Shown: positions 1 through 13,408 of the stretch, piece by piece
Position numbering within the stretch: the stretch's first letter is position 1
How the letters are laid out: each line of letters begins with the position of its first letter
NCBI GenBank assembly: GCA_003640385.1
Contig: RCAB01000103.1
Span: 1-64,000 of the forward strand
DNA: 64,000 nucleotides
Direction: 5' to 3'
Origin: Setaria digitata
Lineage: Eukaryota; Nematoda; Chromadorea; Rhabditida; Setariidae
Program-made: the position numbers and the translations under genes
Notes under the pieces: generated by a model
Databases searched by the model: none
What the model was told of the DNA's origin: nothing
What the model saw: the letters and a program-made list of their open reading frames with translations, nothing else

Positions 1-702
1 AGTAATAGTAGTTATTTATTGCTATACAGACGACATAAAGACTAATTCTGGAAACAATTAAAGAGACTTGAAATGAGCTCTGTGCTTAGAATGGTTGCTG
101 CATTCGGTAAATGGAATACTGAATATTAAAATTAATGAATAGTGGAAAATATTAAACAAGAAAATGTATGAACAGAAATTGTAGAAATGAAAAGCGGAGT
201 AAAAAGCGTACGGATGATGGATATAAGTGGAAGTAAAATCAAGCGTTTCGCAATAATAAGCATGAACAGTGATTTAACAAAGCTCTTAGCCTGAATGTAA
301 CACATTTTAAAGTAAAAGATTATAGAATCAATTACAGAATTTCGATGAAATCTTTTGCGTTAGACTTAGACTGCACAACACGGATCACATGAGAACAAAA
401 CACATGAATTTCGGTGTAACTCAGAGTACAAGCCTTGGAATTGCTGTAAATATAGGATGACAGTTTTGATTTGTAGAATAAAGGCGAAGTTCCTAGTTCA
501 AAAGCTGCGCATTTCGAGGAAATTCAAAATATTAACAAGGACGATCGAGGAATAATATAAAGCTATTTTCTTTTCGGAGTATATCTATAAGTGAGAAAAG
601 AAATTATCCAGTTTCTAGAAGTACTAAAAAAAATCATAGGAAAAATGAATTCAGGAACCACGAAACTTTTTGGAGTTTTTTAGCAGAATCAGATGATTAT
701 TG

Positions 703-703
<1 letters not shown>

Positions 704-737
<34 letters not shown>
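704..737. repeat. Poly-T run of 34 bases, followed by an ambiguous base
   Basis: An uninterrupted T run is followed within ten bases by the only n in the window (position 746). The run length and the base at 746 should be treated as uncertain assembly. Confidence 0.9.
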
Positions 738-740
<3 letters not shown>

Positions 741-3700
741 TGTGGNATTGAATTTGAAAAGCTTAACATCAGACGAGAAATGCTTAAAAAAGATTCTTTA
801 TTTCTTTAATTTATTACTTATGATTACGACAATTTCGCTTTTTTAGAATACAGAAAGAACTTTAATGAGGATGCGAAATGTCTAGGAAAGGAAGTAAGCA
901 CAACCAAATACCTAATGAAAAAGACCGACTTACCGTTGAAGATTCAAGCAAAATAGAAGCTGAAATGTAGATAATTACAGGTAATAATGGATGAGGTAAA
1001 TGCTTCAGTGACGAATAATTTGATATGAATCAGAAAAAGAAGATAAGTTACGACAAAAAACCGTGTCGTTGCAGTAAAAACCATTAGCATTCCATGTGAC
1101 AGCAGTGAAACATACTGTTCTGTTGGCAAGAACGGAAGCTAGTCAGCTATAAAGAAGCTCTTATTAACATAACAGAAACAAACGCAAATAGAGAAATAAT
1201 GCTTATTCAATAGGATGACAAGCTGGAAAAAATGCTACTGAAAACTGATGATGGAAAGTAGTAAGAGGAAAAAAACTACCCATGTCTGCAATGTGGAAAG
1301 CTTAAAAAATGGAAGTTGAAGATTAATATGGGCAAACATTGGAACAAAAATTATAGCAAAAAAGTGAAAAATCATTAACTAATAAGTGTAGGAGCTGAAT
1401 AATCATTGATTATCTTATCTTATCGATTCTACAAATATGCATTCTTTCTAACAATCCTTTTCATATAAGCCCCAGTGAAACGGAGAAAAAAAAACATGAT
1501 TTGGAAAATCAAGCATTAGACATCAGACAATTATTGTCCCCATTTTTTATTGATCATCCATCTCACAAGCAAAGAAATTTACTAATCTGTCGTTGAAATG
1601 TGAGGCTGCTGCTAATATATTATACTCCAGCTTCTTCTCGAGAAGTGTTTATGCATCGCCTACTGAGTGGCATCTCATCTCTTTCATCCTAAGCTTCTTG
1701 CCTCACCAAGCAACATTAACACCTTCCCCCAGTGGTTCCACATTACATCTCACTTTCAATTGTTTGTTTACTCGTAAATTTCCGCATAAATTTCTTCTTA
1801 ATAATATGACTATAGAAACAGTGATTTTAATAAACGAAAAGTTACGCTAGCATCTGAAATTAAAATTAATAAAATAAGTGGAAAGCAATTTTTGGAATAT
1901 AAAAATTTTTGTCAAACAATGGCTTCATTTTTATTTTTCCTTATGATACTCAGCAATTTAATACAGCTTCATGCTTCTTATCTAGAACTTTTGGAGAGAC
2001 ATTTAATTAAAATCTCAACCTTAGTCCAAAGCACCTGTTCGTTGATTAACTGTCAAATATTTCACCTGATAATTAAGTTATTGAAACAATTATTGCAACT
2101 TTAATGAAACAAAGTAATATAAAGGATGCAAAAATTCTAAAAAGTAAACTGCGTTCTTGAGAAAATTCAGTTATGTGTAAAGATGCAGAAATTATAAAAA
2201 TCTCTTAATCTGGACGTCAGCGTTTTTTTGCAAATAACTACTTAATATTAACAATGTCTGATTTTTTTATTTTTTATCCATATCATTTTGTTCGATTGCG
2301 AGAAATTTAGAATTTGTTTTAGAAGACCATATTTAGAATAATCCTGCCTCAATTGAAGGAATGAAGAAATTAGTGATATATCCTGATGTCGTCTGTACTT
2401 CAGATTATCTCTCAAAAATGTCTGTGAAGTAGAAATGCTTCCGTATTGGAAACCAAAAAAGCCTTGGTTTCCCAAAGATTCTGAAACATCTCTCTGCTTG
2501 AATTTTCTAGCTGAAATCAATTTTTTAGCAGTACAGCCCTGAAACTGTAAAATAATCATTAAAACGAGATGTATATTTTTTTAATATCTTTTTTTTTTTT
2601 TTTTATAATTTAGCCGTAAATAAGAAAACGAGAAAAATCTATGATGGAAATCAAAAATTTAGAGGGGAAAATCAGTTCACATCGAAGAGAATATGAGCGA
2701 TGATAATAAGATAATGGTAGAAATCAAATCAAATTAGAGAATGGACCGGGAATAAACAGATTGACTCGGCTCTGAATGGGCAGGATTAATCAACAACTTT
2801 TCAAAAGCAATTTTTGAATACAGCAAACGTCAATTTAATCGACCCAAAGCCACCACGTACTTATGAGCATGAATGCAAGTATTATATTTGAAAATCATGC
2901 ACGACAAGGTTAAAAACTTTGCATTTATCTCACAGCTGATCAAAAGCTAAAAGCTGCGAGCTGCGACCCTAAATTTTAGCACTTTTACAGCAACAATGAA
3001 TTCATGATTAATTGCCTTTAGAAGTTAAGCGAAGTCTTATCTACCTTTCTATTTCCCAAATGTCCAAATCTTTTTCTGATACTCAGTTTGCGTTCTTACT
3101 ATCAAGAGTATCTGAAGAACTCTCATTAGTTTTCTTCAAAACGCAAATAGTAGCAAACAGGAATGCCAAGGACTGAAATGTTGCCATGATGACATAAGGT
3201 AAGTGGTTTAATCTAATTTATGGTGACATTTAATAAACGATCTATTCTTAATTGTTATAGCAAAGAATTCTTTTTCTTCAGGGTGTCTTTCTTTAGAAGA
3301 TAAAAGGTGTATATATGATGTTAAGGATTAAAGTAAAGTTTAGAAACTATATGTAAACTGTTTTGTCTCCCTTTTTGCGAAAAAAGTAATACTGAAAACA
3401 GAAAAGTCACAGTGAGAAGTTCAGTCTGATTCTGTGAGTAAAATACAATGCCATAGGATTGCGTAAATTGATAAATTGGCATAACACTTAGGCTTTATGA
3501 CTTCTACATTCAAATATTTAGAAACTTATAAGAATTCTCTTAAGATAGATGAAATGTGCAAATTAAAAACATATAGACGAATTATTGTTGAAGTTATGAT
3601 TTGTTGAACAAAACTTCACCTCAAGAAGTGATCTTATGAAAAAAAATTTATTTGCATGAAACAATGAACAGTATTTTAAACATGCTACAATGCAGGTGCA

Positions 3701-6333
3701 CAAACCGAAAATGATGTCTGGGTGGGTGATACTGGAGAAAACAGAAGAAGGTAGTTCACTCATGGACAATATAAGGAATGTGAGTTAAAGATTCAAAAGG
3801 AAGAGAATAAAGCTTAGTGGAAGAAATCTGTTTTAAAATTTTGTGGAATAACAGTCACTGGATCAACTAATATCCTGAGTCTGAGGGAGTGCAGGTAAAA
3901 GTGAACGACGCATGGTCACTCTCAATGAGAACCTCTTGTCAACTTTACCAAGTTTCATCGGATTCGTGGAAATTTCAGAGTTTGTTCACAAACCACTAGT
4001 ATTTATTATTCATCTCTGCAATGACTTCCAAGCGAAAAATTTGAATTATCATATATTTCAATTTCAAATGGATTGCAAGTGGGTTTCGATAAAGAAGCAA
4101 ATCTAACGTGAAAATTTCCATTTCCGCCTGGTTTTTTTTTTTGGACTCGTCGAGCTCTGATGGCACGTTGTGAATAGCTGGAGGTAGGGGATATCGATTT
4201 CCGATCATCAGGTACTTGACAATAAAGAATTTTTTTCCGACGTTTTCGTAATTTTGTAAAATTCTGACATATATATTGCATTAGGAAGATACAAAAAGAG
4301 CAAAAATTTCCAGGATGCCATCACAATGTTTTTTTCTCATTAGTTTCTGTGTTATTGCAATGCTTTGAAGAGTCTTTATTTGAATATAGGCATCAAAGGG
4401 ATTGGGAAATTGTTTGGCTTGTTTAGCCTGAAATAAGGGTTTAAAAGAAATTACATCGCGTACCGCTGGCTAGGTTTTACTTCCGGGTTCTCACAAAAAC
4501 AGGAATTGTAGCAGACAGATACTCTTCTCCAAACGTTTTGTAACTTTGATTTGTGATTTTCTCAAAAAAAGAAAACAAAAAATGGTTTAACATTATTTTC
4601 TGAACGCCCTTTATTGCAGAAATGTTCCTCCCTTTACTGAAGAAGGCACCAAAGGGAGAAGCAGGAAGGAAACGAAGGCAGCAGAGCGGTCACCGGAATG
4701 GAACATTATTTCTCATCCGCTGTGGGACAGAACAGAACGCTTTAACAAAAGTTATCATTTTGAAGCGGTTTTTTTTTTCTGAAACAAAATTTGCTCCGTA
4801 AATGAATTACGGAAGAGAAGGAATTCGTCGGAGTGTTACCAAAGATCCATCCCATCATCCTTCCTCCCTCCGTCCTTCAGAAGAGGCGAGGCTTCTGGCA
4901 TAGGAAAGGCAGTTCAAAATACTGCTGCAAAGACGACGCAAAGGTGTCGCAGAAACGAACAGTTTAACTGAAGAAAGCAGAAGGTGCTTTTTGCTGAAGT
5001 ACGACGAGATATTTGAGCAGAAATCAGTGAAGCATAGTACCAGTAGCAGCCGTAGGCAACCATCACTTTAAGGACGTTGTTGTTGCGATCACTGATGTTG
5101 CTGTCTTACCGATGTACTACTACTGCTCCTTATACTACCTGTAGTGGTTTAATGAAGCCAGAAAGAGCTACAAATAATGCTTATTGAGTGATAGGAAAGG
5201 TTCAGGGAGCTTCTGCCCTCAGGCGGACCGGACCAATAAAACCAATGAAAGTCTTTCAACCCTCTTCCCTGCTCACTTTCACCGTAGGTATCATCTCTGG
5301 CTCCTTGAAGTCCTCTGTCCCCTTTCTTTTTCCTAAAGGTCTGCAATCCTACAGCACCCTTCAACTCAGAAATAATACCAAGCATTGTCGCAGCTTATAT
5401 CAAGAAGCCGACCAGTCCTGTCAACACGTCATTTCTAAATCTCAAACAAATTCACTTTCAACCGTATCCGGCTTATCGCGTTGTCTCTACCTAGTGTATT
5501 CTCGCTTCTTCAACTGTTGTTATCTGCTCTTTGCCATCATAGTCTTCCTAAAATAAAATTCCCATATTTCAATTTTCTGGTCAGAGGAAATGAAAGATAG
5601 AAGAAGATATTTCTTTTATTAACTCTTTGTTTACTTTTCTCCTATAAGGAACAGCTCTTCAAATAGAAATAGCTGTAACCCAAAAACTTTCACATTAGTG
5701 ATGAATATTTTTATTAAGCAACTGAGCTTTGCCTCTCTTACTCATCCAACCCTCCTACCCCCTTTTTTTGAAACTTTCCATTCGACAAAAAATTTCATAT
5801 TGAATCGCTCCCATTATTTTCCTCTGTCCACCACGTTGTGGCTAGCTTCTAGTCTCAAAAACTGAGTTTGTTACTTTACTTGAAATTCATTTCATAAGAA
5901 CCTAACCATTTGCAATGTCAGCTGAAATGATGCCACTGGCTCGCCAAACTTGGGGTAACGCAGCGGCTCTGATACTTTTCCTCCCTACACGAATCAAGCA
6001 TTCCGTTTCGTTTTACTGAATATAAGGATTTTTGATTAAAAAAAAATTGTCTTTTACCACTCATATAAATTATTGTAACAGTTATCATAACAATTATTGA
6101 TTAGATTGTTTTCGGGATCCTAACAGTTTTTTCTTTTTAACTTGTAATAACTTATTTCTTCTTGACTAAGCAGTTTTTTCAGACTTGTTTGAAATGTTTT
6201 TTTTTTGAATTTCGTAGTGTCTGATACTGCGGACACATGATGTATTATTTAATCCAATTTGATGGTTGTGAGCAGCCGTACTGAACTTTGCTGTGCTTGT
6301 ACGAATTGTATACTACAGGTGCAGTAAAGGTAA

Positions 6334-6356
6334 ATATATATATATATATATATATA
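6334..6356. repeat. (AT)n microsatellite
   Basis: Alternating A/T dinucleotide tract of roughly 23 bases in non-coding sequence. Confidence 0.9.
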
Positions 6357-6803
6357 CTTATATATAAGTCTTGTAAACATTTTAGCGCAATTTGTCTAAT
6401 AAAGGGGTCAGTTGACTTGCAAATATGTTTAAATTGTTTTCACACTTAGTATGTCATACTTCATTCTATCGCATCTATCATCTGCCACCAAAAGCATTAA
6501 AATGTAAGGCTGAAGTAACTTGCTGACCATGATACAAATTAATAGAGAAATTTACTTGAACTGTTTTCTTAATTTGCTGAGCGTACATTTCAATATCGAT
6601 AAGCTAAGCATGCTTTCAACTTTTTTTATTACTTTAAAAGGAATCCCTAGATCGTCCATTCAGGGCTTTTTCGCTTGTTTTCCCTTAAAAAGTAATTAGT
6701 CTTAGATGAACTATAAACCTATAAACTTTATCTCCTTAAATCACGTGTTGCATGATACGAAAAAGTGCCATGAACTAGAAATGAATTTGAATGTAAATGA
6801 ATA

Positions 6804-6837
6804 CATGAACAAAATCCTTACATGAACAAAATCCTTT
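6804..6837. repeat. Short tandem duplication
   Basis: The unit ATGAACAAAATCCTT occurs twice, separated by about two bases. It looks like a local replication-slippage duplication in non-coding sequence. Confidence 0.75.
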
Positions 6838-9800
6838 TATCCTTTTTTATATTTGGAAATCTAAATTACTCAGGACTTTAGCATTCACTTCGATACTCAG
6901 TAGTGGAATGGTATGTAATGAAATTTCAGCATACATAAGTTGGAGATACAGAATAAAGACATAAAAGAATAAAAGTATTTATTATATCAGGAGAAGGTAA
7001 CTTGTTAATTAAACGGTTTATCAGAAGTTGTAGCTGATTTTCTACTGAACAGATGAGAAAGAATTATTCCTTGTCCGTTTTGTGCACCGGTTACTGATTA
7101 GTCTATTTATTCGCAGCTTCGAAATTTAATGCTTCATATTATGTGAATGGTTTGTAAATGTACCGAGTTGTGAGATATTTAGGAGATTTAAAAAGAATTG
7201 TTAACACTTTCGTTTTCATGATAACTAACAGAAAGTGATATATATGCATATAGAGATGCATATAATTTCAGGATAAGTTGAAAAGAAAGGTAATAGTTAA
7301 GACTAAAGAAAATGTATAAACATAAAACTGAAGGGATACAAAGAGAAGTGATAAGTAAAAATATATCACAGTATAGCTGACGTGGGGTAAGTGAAGGATG
7401 GAGAAAGGAAGTTAAGCGGATGGTTATCAAAACCAGATTTCGTCATAGCGATGCTACTCGTTGCACAACAATTCGCTTCATCGGAAGCGAACGACGATAA
7501 CTTTTCGATGAGAAAACAATATAAAGCAGCTAAAACTTGTAGCATTTGTGTAGTAACAGCAGCAGTATTTAGTAATACTAGCAACAGTTTAACCCCTCAA
7601 GGGTTAAAATATCCGAATACCTGTTACTGATGCTTTTTAGAAGGAAGTTGGAGAATGATAGAATAAGTGAACTGATGTGTATCGAAATTAGCTGTAACCG
7701 GTCTTTCACTATATCTTCCTCCAACTTTTCCCTCTCAAATATTCCGAACCCCATAGATATTTTAGATGTTTCTTATCTCTTTCACTTCCACTCGTCTACC
7801 CCTTGAAATTAATGCTCTAAACAATAACTTCAACGAATGGCATCTTCACATGTAACGGATTTGCCGCTGAAGCAACATAGTTTCTCTTCATTACTGCTTT
7901 CCATTGCTTTCACCAACGCTTCTTGGCAGTAGCTCATAAAAATGTCTTACAGTTAACCAGTTCTTTACTTCATATCAGGACTTACCACTCCACAGACTTC
8001 ATACACTCAAAAATGAGCATTTCAATATATTTCGCCTGCAAAAAATGGTCGTTGACGGTACTACTGAACCACTAACAAATTCGAGAGTGGGCTTCATTCA
8101 TTTACAGAAGCAAAATAATTGTTCTATTTATTCTTCCCCTCCTACACTTTTTATTGCTGTCTCCTTTCTCTTTTTTCTTCAGAAATATCGATTTCAAATA
8201 TGTTCCTTCAGATCACCTTTGGAGAAATGTAGTGGAACATAAGCCTGAAACGAAACTACTGTTTTCCATTATGCATCATCATATTGCCATTGTTCTTCAG
8301 AACCGAGCCCTGTCATTCTCCATGTTCTTCTGCTTATGTATGCTATTTATCAAGACTTTATTATTGAAATAACTTCCACAGGACCGTTTGTTGTTTGATC
8401 TTCGTTTTCTTTATATTTAGCTCCACTATCTCTTCTGTGTTTGTTACTCATGTTAATAACGAAATTTGATCATGTTAGTTTTTCGAACAAGAATTAAGGA
8501 TCTTTTAGTTTGTCTGTAATCTGTCCAGGTTTTAGGTAGCTCAAGCACAATAAATTAAATGAGATAACGTTTGGAGCTTTGAAATTTGAAGCCTAATAGA
8601 GTTCATGTTTTTAGTGTGAGCGTAAGATATTCTCATTGCTGAAAACGGTGACCTAATTTGATCTTGATAGCTTTAATTTCAAGATTTCTTTGATCGGACC
8701 TTTTTAGTGAAGACCAAATTTTCAATTTTTACTAATGTTGTTGCATCATTTGCTACTTATGAACATGCATAAAATCCCTGCGTATTTTCTCCGGGTTGAA
8801 TTCAAATTCACTGGTACCATGGAACTGATTAAGCAATAATGTTATTATGCAAATTGGTGTCAGATTAAAAAAAAATGTTCAAATAATTTAATTTGATTCA
8901 GAATATCGACAAAAAAAATATGGTGATTCAGTATAATCGATAAAAAAGGTGGCGTAGAAAAATGATAATACGTTTCAGTAAAAGCCCAGCATTCAGAAAT
9001 GATCTCGGAATGGAGAGAAATTATTTATTATTTATTCCTAATTAACTTCTATCTAACTGTACCGTTTAATTCAACATAAATATTAGTCAGTAAAGAAGAG
9101 GACGAAGGAATAAATGAATAAGAAATTCGTCTTGAATATTACAGGTTTCGCTGCTTCAGGTCATATTCTTTTCATTTATTACTCTTGTGATCCATGACTC
9201 ACCTTGTAAATAATGTTTTTCTTTCTTTTTTTAATATGTGCTTAAGAATTTCTCCTTCAAGGTATGGCATCTTCCTGATTAAGTTTTGTGATTAAATTAA
9301 CTTTTTCGTAAATTTGTTTACCGTCTAAATAATTAAGCTTTTCCTTTGCTGTACTTGTCCTCCCAAACTTCATTGATACCTGATAGTTATACTTGACATT
9401 TGTCATACATGTTGGTTCGAAAAATTAAATTGCTTACTTATAAATTTAATCTGGACAAGTGGATTTTTTCCTAGATGGGTTAGTATACCTTCTCTCATAC
9501 CTTCTCTCTCCTTTTGAGTTTTTAACTACATTGAAAATGTTGCTGAGTAAAATTTAATGAGTTTAAATAGCAGTGGGATAATTGATAATAATTGCATTAT
9601 GTAACTCTAAAATTTAACCAATAGAGATTAGAATAACTGTTTTAAACTATTCATTTACATCGGAAAACTTATATTCTATTTTGGTTAGTTTTTTGTCAGC
9701 TAAACATTTAGTTTCCTTCCTTTTACTAGTTTTTGGAATTCTTTTCCTATTTGAATCCAACTCTGGGGTCTAAATTCCATAAACTTGAAGATTATTCTTT

Positions 9801-11611
9801 TGATTCTTAAACTATTAATTATACTACTCAGTTACATTTGGAAAAAAAACTCAGTCCGACGATCGCCATGGAAACACAAATGCCCAAACGTCTAATGTAA
9901 ACCTAGGAACAAGCTAGAATCTGTAGGAAATCAAATCTCTTTAGGATGTGGAGATGATGACAGTTGACAGTTGGTGCTTCGGACCGCACCACTGTTTCTC
10001 TAAAATTGGAAAAAAGTGTAGGTTTTCAATGAAGTACGAAGATATAAGATGGAAAGTATGAAACAAAAATGATAACCGGAAATGTATAATACATTTTTAC
10101 TTATTTAAACCGATATGGTCCTATTTTCTTACTTTCCTTTGTTATCTTAGATACAGTGGTGCTCCTATCTTTTTGGATTCAGATAAATGTAGAGCAAGGT
10201 TTGAAAGGTAGTGAAAGTGGGATTTGGCACTGTATAAATGAACTCAGCTCTAGTACTTCAAGGAAAAAATTTTCTTTCTTCTGTATAAACTTTTTCGAAA
10301 ATAGAAAATATCCGCAGTGCATATAGCAGAGCAAAACAGTGCAGCTAATTTTTGTAGACAAACAAGTTTTTCAAGTAGGTAAAAGCATTTTCAAGTACAA
10401 TCTACGCTATTGTCTTCATCCTTCTGTTATAAAAGTTATACTTCCTATCTAACTCATTTGCTTCTCCATTCTTCATTTCTTTCCAGAACCAAGTAAATGC
10501 ATGATTTTACTCCCTCGCTTCAAATTATCAGTTATTATCACGAATCCTTAAATTTGAAACTATCGAAAAGATTAGCCGGCATTCAAGGTCAAAACACCAC
10601 TAAGTGACCAGAAACTGTTGATTGATAGTAATATTTCTCTAGGTGTATAAAGTCTCCATTTCACGGGTAGTTTCCAGAATTTGGTGCTTTCCGTTTTCTC
10701 TTTTCTTTCTGGACCTTATTGTCCCTATCTCCCGCTGTCCTTCTCTTAGAACCGGCATCTACTACAGCTGTATTGTCTCATTCTCTCCATCCAAACCATA
10801 TGGCGTTCGTCCCAAGTTGGGTACTTTTTTTTCCAGCCGTTGTTTTGAAAAGTTTTTTGTTGTTGGCATATTTTTTTTGAGTCAACATATGGTAACTTTC
10901 ATTTGTACCAGACGGGCCGGGTATGTTTGATCATTTGCTGTTAATCAATAATATAAATCAAGAACGAAACTTTAAAATATGATAAGTTCTGAAATGCATT
11001 CACTGTTGGATGGAGCTTATCATCCCTTCCTTTATTTCGCTTCATTTTTATTGCTTAGTATTATTCCTTAACTGCGACATGTTGCTTGTAAATAAGTTCT
11101 TTGGTTTGCTTTGTTCTGAAAAGAAAAAGCCGTACAGAAATGAAACATCTTTATGTTTAAAATGAGGGCATTCCGATAACTTCTAATGAATCCACAGTAG
11201 TTATAGATATTCTATTCAGTTTTTGCTGTAATTTCTATCGTACAAAATAGCCTTGTTGATGAGAAGAGAAAGTTGATAAAAGTAAAGGGAAGAGCAACCT
11301 TTTCATAAGTTCAAGTCTTGCGATCATTTTTTCCTCTTTTCAAATTATGCCTTGCCATCAATTTTGGAATTTCCCTGCTCATTTGCATTTAGTTTGCGCT
11401 AGTTTTTTCTGTTACGGTTTGCTAACGGAGAAGTGGAAACTTGCATATTGCACTGCAGAAGAGAATATTACTTAAGCAAATTTACACAATCAGTATTTTG
11501 CGGTAATGAAAAGGTGAAACAAGCATAGAGGATGATTAGCAAAGAAACTGCACAACGTGAGCAGTTGTGGTCAGTAGACAGTTTATAATGTGATTACCTG
11601 GTGACCTCGTG

Positions 11612-11643
11612 GTGCTGCTGTTGCTGCTGTTGCTGCTGCTGCT
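11612..11643. repeat. CTG/TTG trinucleotide repeat (CAG/CAA on the minus strand)
   Basis: About ten CTG or TTG triplets. On the minus strand they read as CAG/CAA (Gln), GCA/ACA (Ala/Thr) or AGC/AAC (Ser/Asn) depending on frame, and are followed by a good donor (ACCAG then GTAATC at about 11591-11598). It could be the 3' part of a minus-strand homopolymer-coding exon, but I found no phased partner exon. A smaller CTG cluster lies near 11931. Confidence 0.6.
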
Positions 11644-13286
11644 TTCGTTAATGATTTGTCAGGAAAGATTACGAAACTAATTAGAAATGGAAGGAGAAGA
11701 AAAGTTATTAGCTGATTTGATTGATGACTGATAAAAATACGATGACGCGAGAGTAGAGGACGTTGAATTGTTGTGGCGGTGGCTCCAATGAGTAGGAGGG
11801 GGAGCGGGGGTACAGAGCATGATTGATATTGACTGATAGTGGACATGGGTCAAGGTCCTCACTTCTTAGCGCACTTCTTACCGATCGCTTCTTCCAAAAC
11901 TCTTAATTTATTACTTCTTCAACAGAGTGCTGCTGCTGTTTAGTGATCGAACCAATTTACCAATTCCGTCCTTTCCTCGGCACCTATGTTCCGTCATTCT
12001 CTTCCCTACACCAAAACAATTTCTTAATGTAATCGTTTATCAAATTTATACCAGACTTCCACTCCCTTTTATAAGTTGAAATTAGAATAATTTTAGACCT
12101 GAAGCCATTGAGGTTACCTGACAGGTTGTTGATGCGTTATTCCGTGATGACAGGGCCGTTCACGTAAAAGCGAGTAGGTAGACTCTACCTACTGCAGCAC
12201 TCTGTTCTATTTTAGATCTTTTAAAATCGTATTCGGCAGAAGAGTAGTAGATAAATGCTCCTTGCAGAAGTGCTTTTTTTGCAATGTTACCATAGTTTAA
12301 TTTAATTATTTGAGAACTAAGTAAAAAGTGCACTTTTCGGAGTGATAGAATCACTCGAAAAAGAGTGTCTAGATTAATTCGAGTCAAATGTAATAAAAGA
12401 CTTGTTTTCGCTAATTTCACAGCTGGATTTCTCGAATAAATACTTCTAGAGTTCGGGATAGGCACTAAAACTGGCTGCGAAAGATTTCAAGGCAATAGGT
12501 ATTTAGTATATGGACTGAATTATTATTTTTGGGGATAGACAGTTAGGCTCGAATCATGATACACTGAAAAGGTAGGCAGGAATTTTTGAAGGATTAAGGA
12601 GGGAAGTTTTGGAGTGGAATCTAAATACGGCGGAATGCACGTCAGCTATATTCAAAATGACTGAAGGCCGTCAAGGAAGAGCTGAGGCGAGGTGCTTCGG
12701 TGCAGCCTACACGTATCTATTCCTGGATTTAATGGAGCTTATTACTGGAGTGTTGAGAAAAGAGTAGTAGTTGTTTCCCAGTACATGTCCTTCTGCAACC
12801 AAGAAACAGCCTCGGGGCCTGCAGCATCCGTGAACCAGCGGACACCATTGGCCAGGAGCCTTCCACACAGCCTGATTCTGTACTACCGGCATTCGGAACG
12901 GGCAGGAAGAAGAGCCCTTCCCCCAAACTTCACCCTTTTACTTTTTCATTCCTTTTCAGTCATACCCTTCAACCGTTCCTTTTACTTTTCAAGAATTGTC
13001 CTTCCTCTACCCTCTACTTCTCTCCCCCTTCCTTCTCCCCTCCCTTCCTTGCCTTTTGTTCGCTACTTTGTATGTCCTTAATCATTGATTAAATACTCTT
13101 CCTTCGCCGTTCCTTCTTTGTTCACTAAAAGTCTCCACTTCAATCAAAGCTATTTGCGTCCACTTTCGCATCGCTTTGTTTTCATCTGCTCAACTAGCAA
13201 TCCCTCCCCTCTCCTTTCTGTCCCATTCTCTTCTCACAATCTTTTCTCTTATTTTTCATCATCATTGTCGTTTTCCTGTCGCCTAG

Positions 13287-13408
13287 GATATGAGTAGTCT
13301 CGGGACTAGGATGACAGTCTCAAGAGAAGCAGTTCAAGTTCAAGAGTTGTACGATGCCATACTCGAGAAACGATCTGCCTCAGATCCAATGCATATTCGC
13401 TTTAAGTA
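13287..13408 (+). CDS. Orphan candidate first exon, unidentified
   Basis: Coding-like exon of 122 nt. It follows a pyrimidine-rich acceptor (TTTTCCTGTCGCCTAG) and ends at a consensus donor (TTTAA then GTAAATG). An ATG lies three bases after the acceptor (13290-13292), which would suit a trans-spliced first exon. The reading gives about 39 residues starting MSSLGTRMTVSREAV and containing ELYDAILEKR; I do not recognise the family. The exon would leave a two-base remainder, which does not fit the frame of SoxD exon 1 at 24951 (that joining hits a stop). It therefore belongs to another transcript, needs an intermediate exon, or is chance. If the donor is not used, a TAA follows at once. Confidence 0.35.

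Noticed and set aside
5188..5556. 122-codon + strand open frame
   Set aside because: No motif, no splice context and a low-complexity Ser/Leu composition; an overlapping open frame exists on the other strand.
12692..13081. 129-codon + strand open frame in a C-rich stretch
   Set aside because: The composition is driven by pyrimidine tracts (Ser/Pro/Leu runs), all three frames are partly open, and no family is recognisable.
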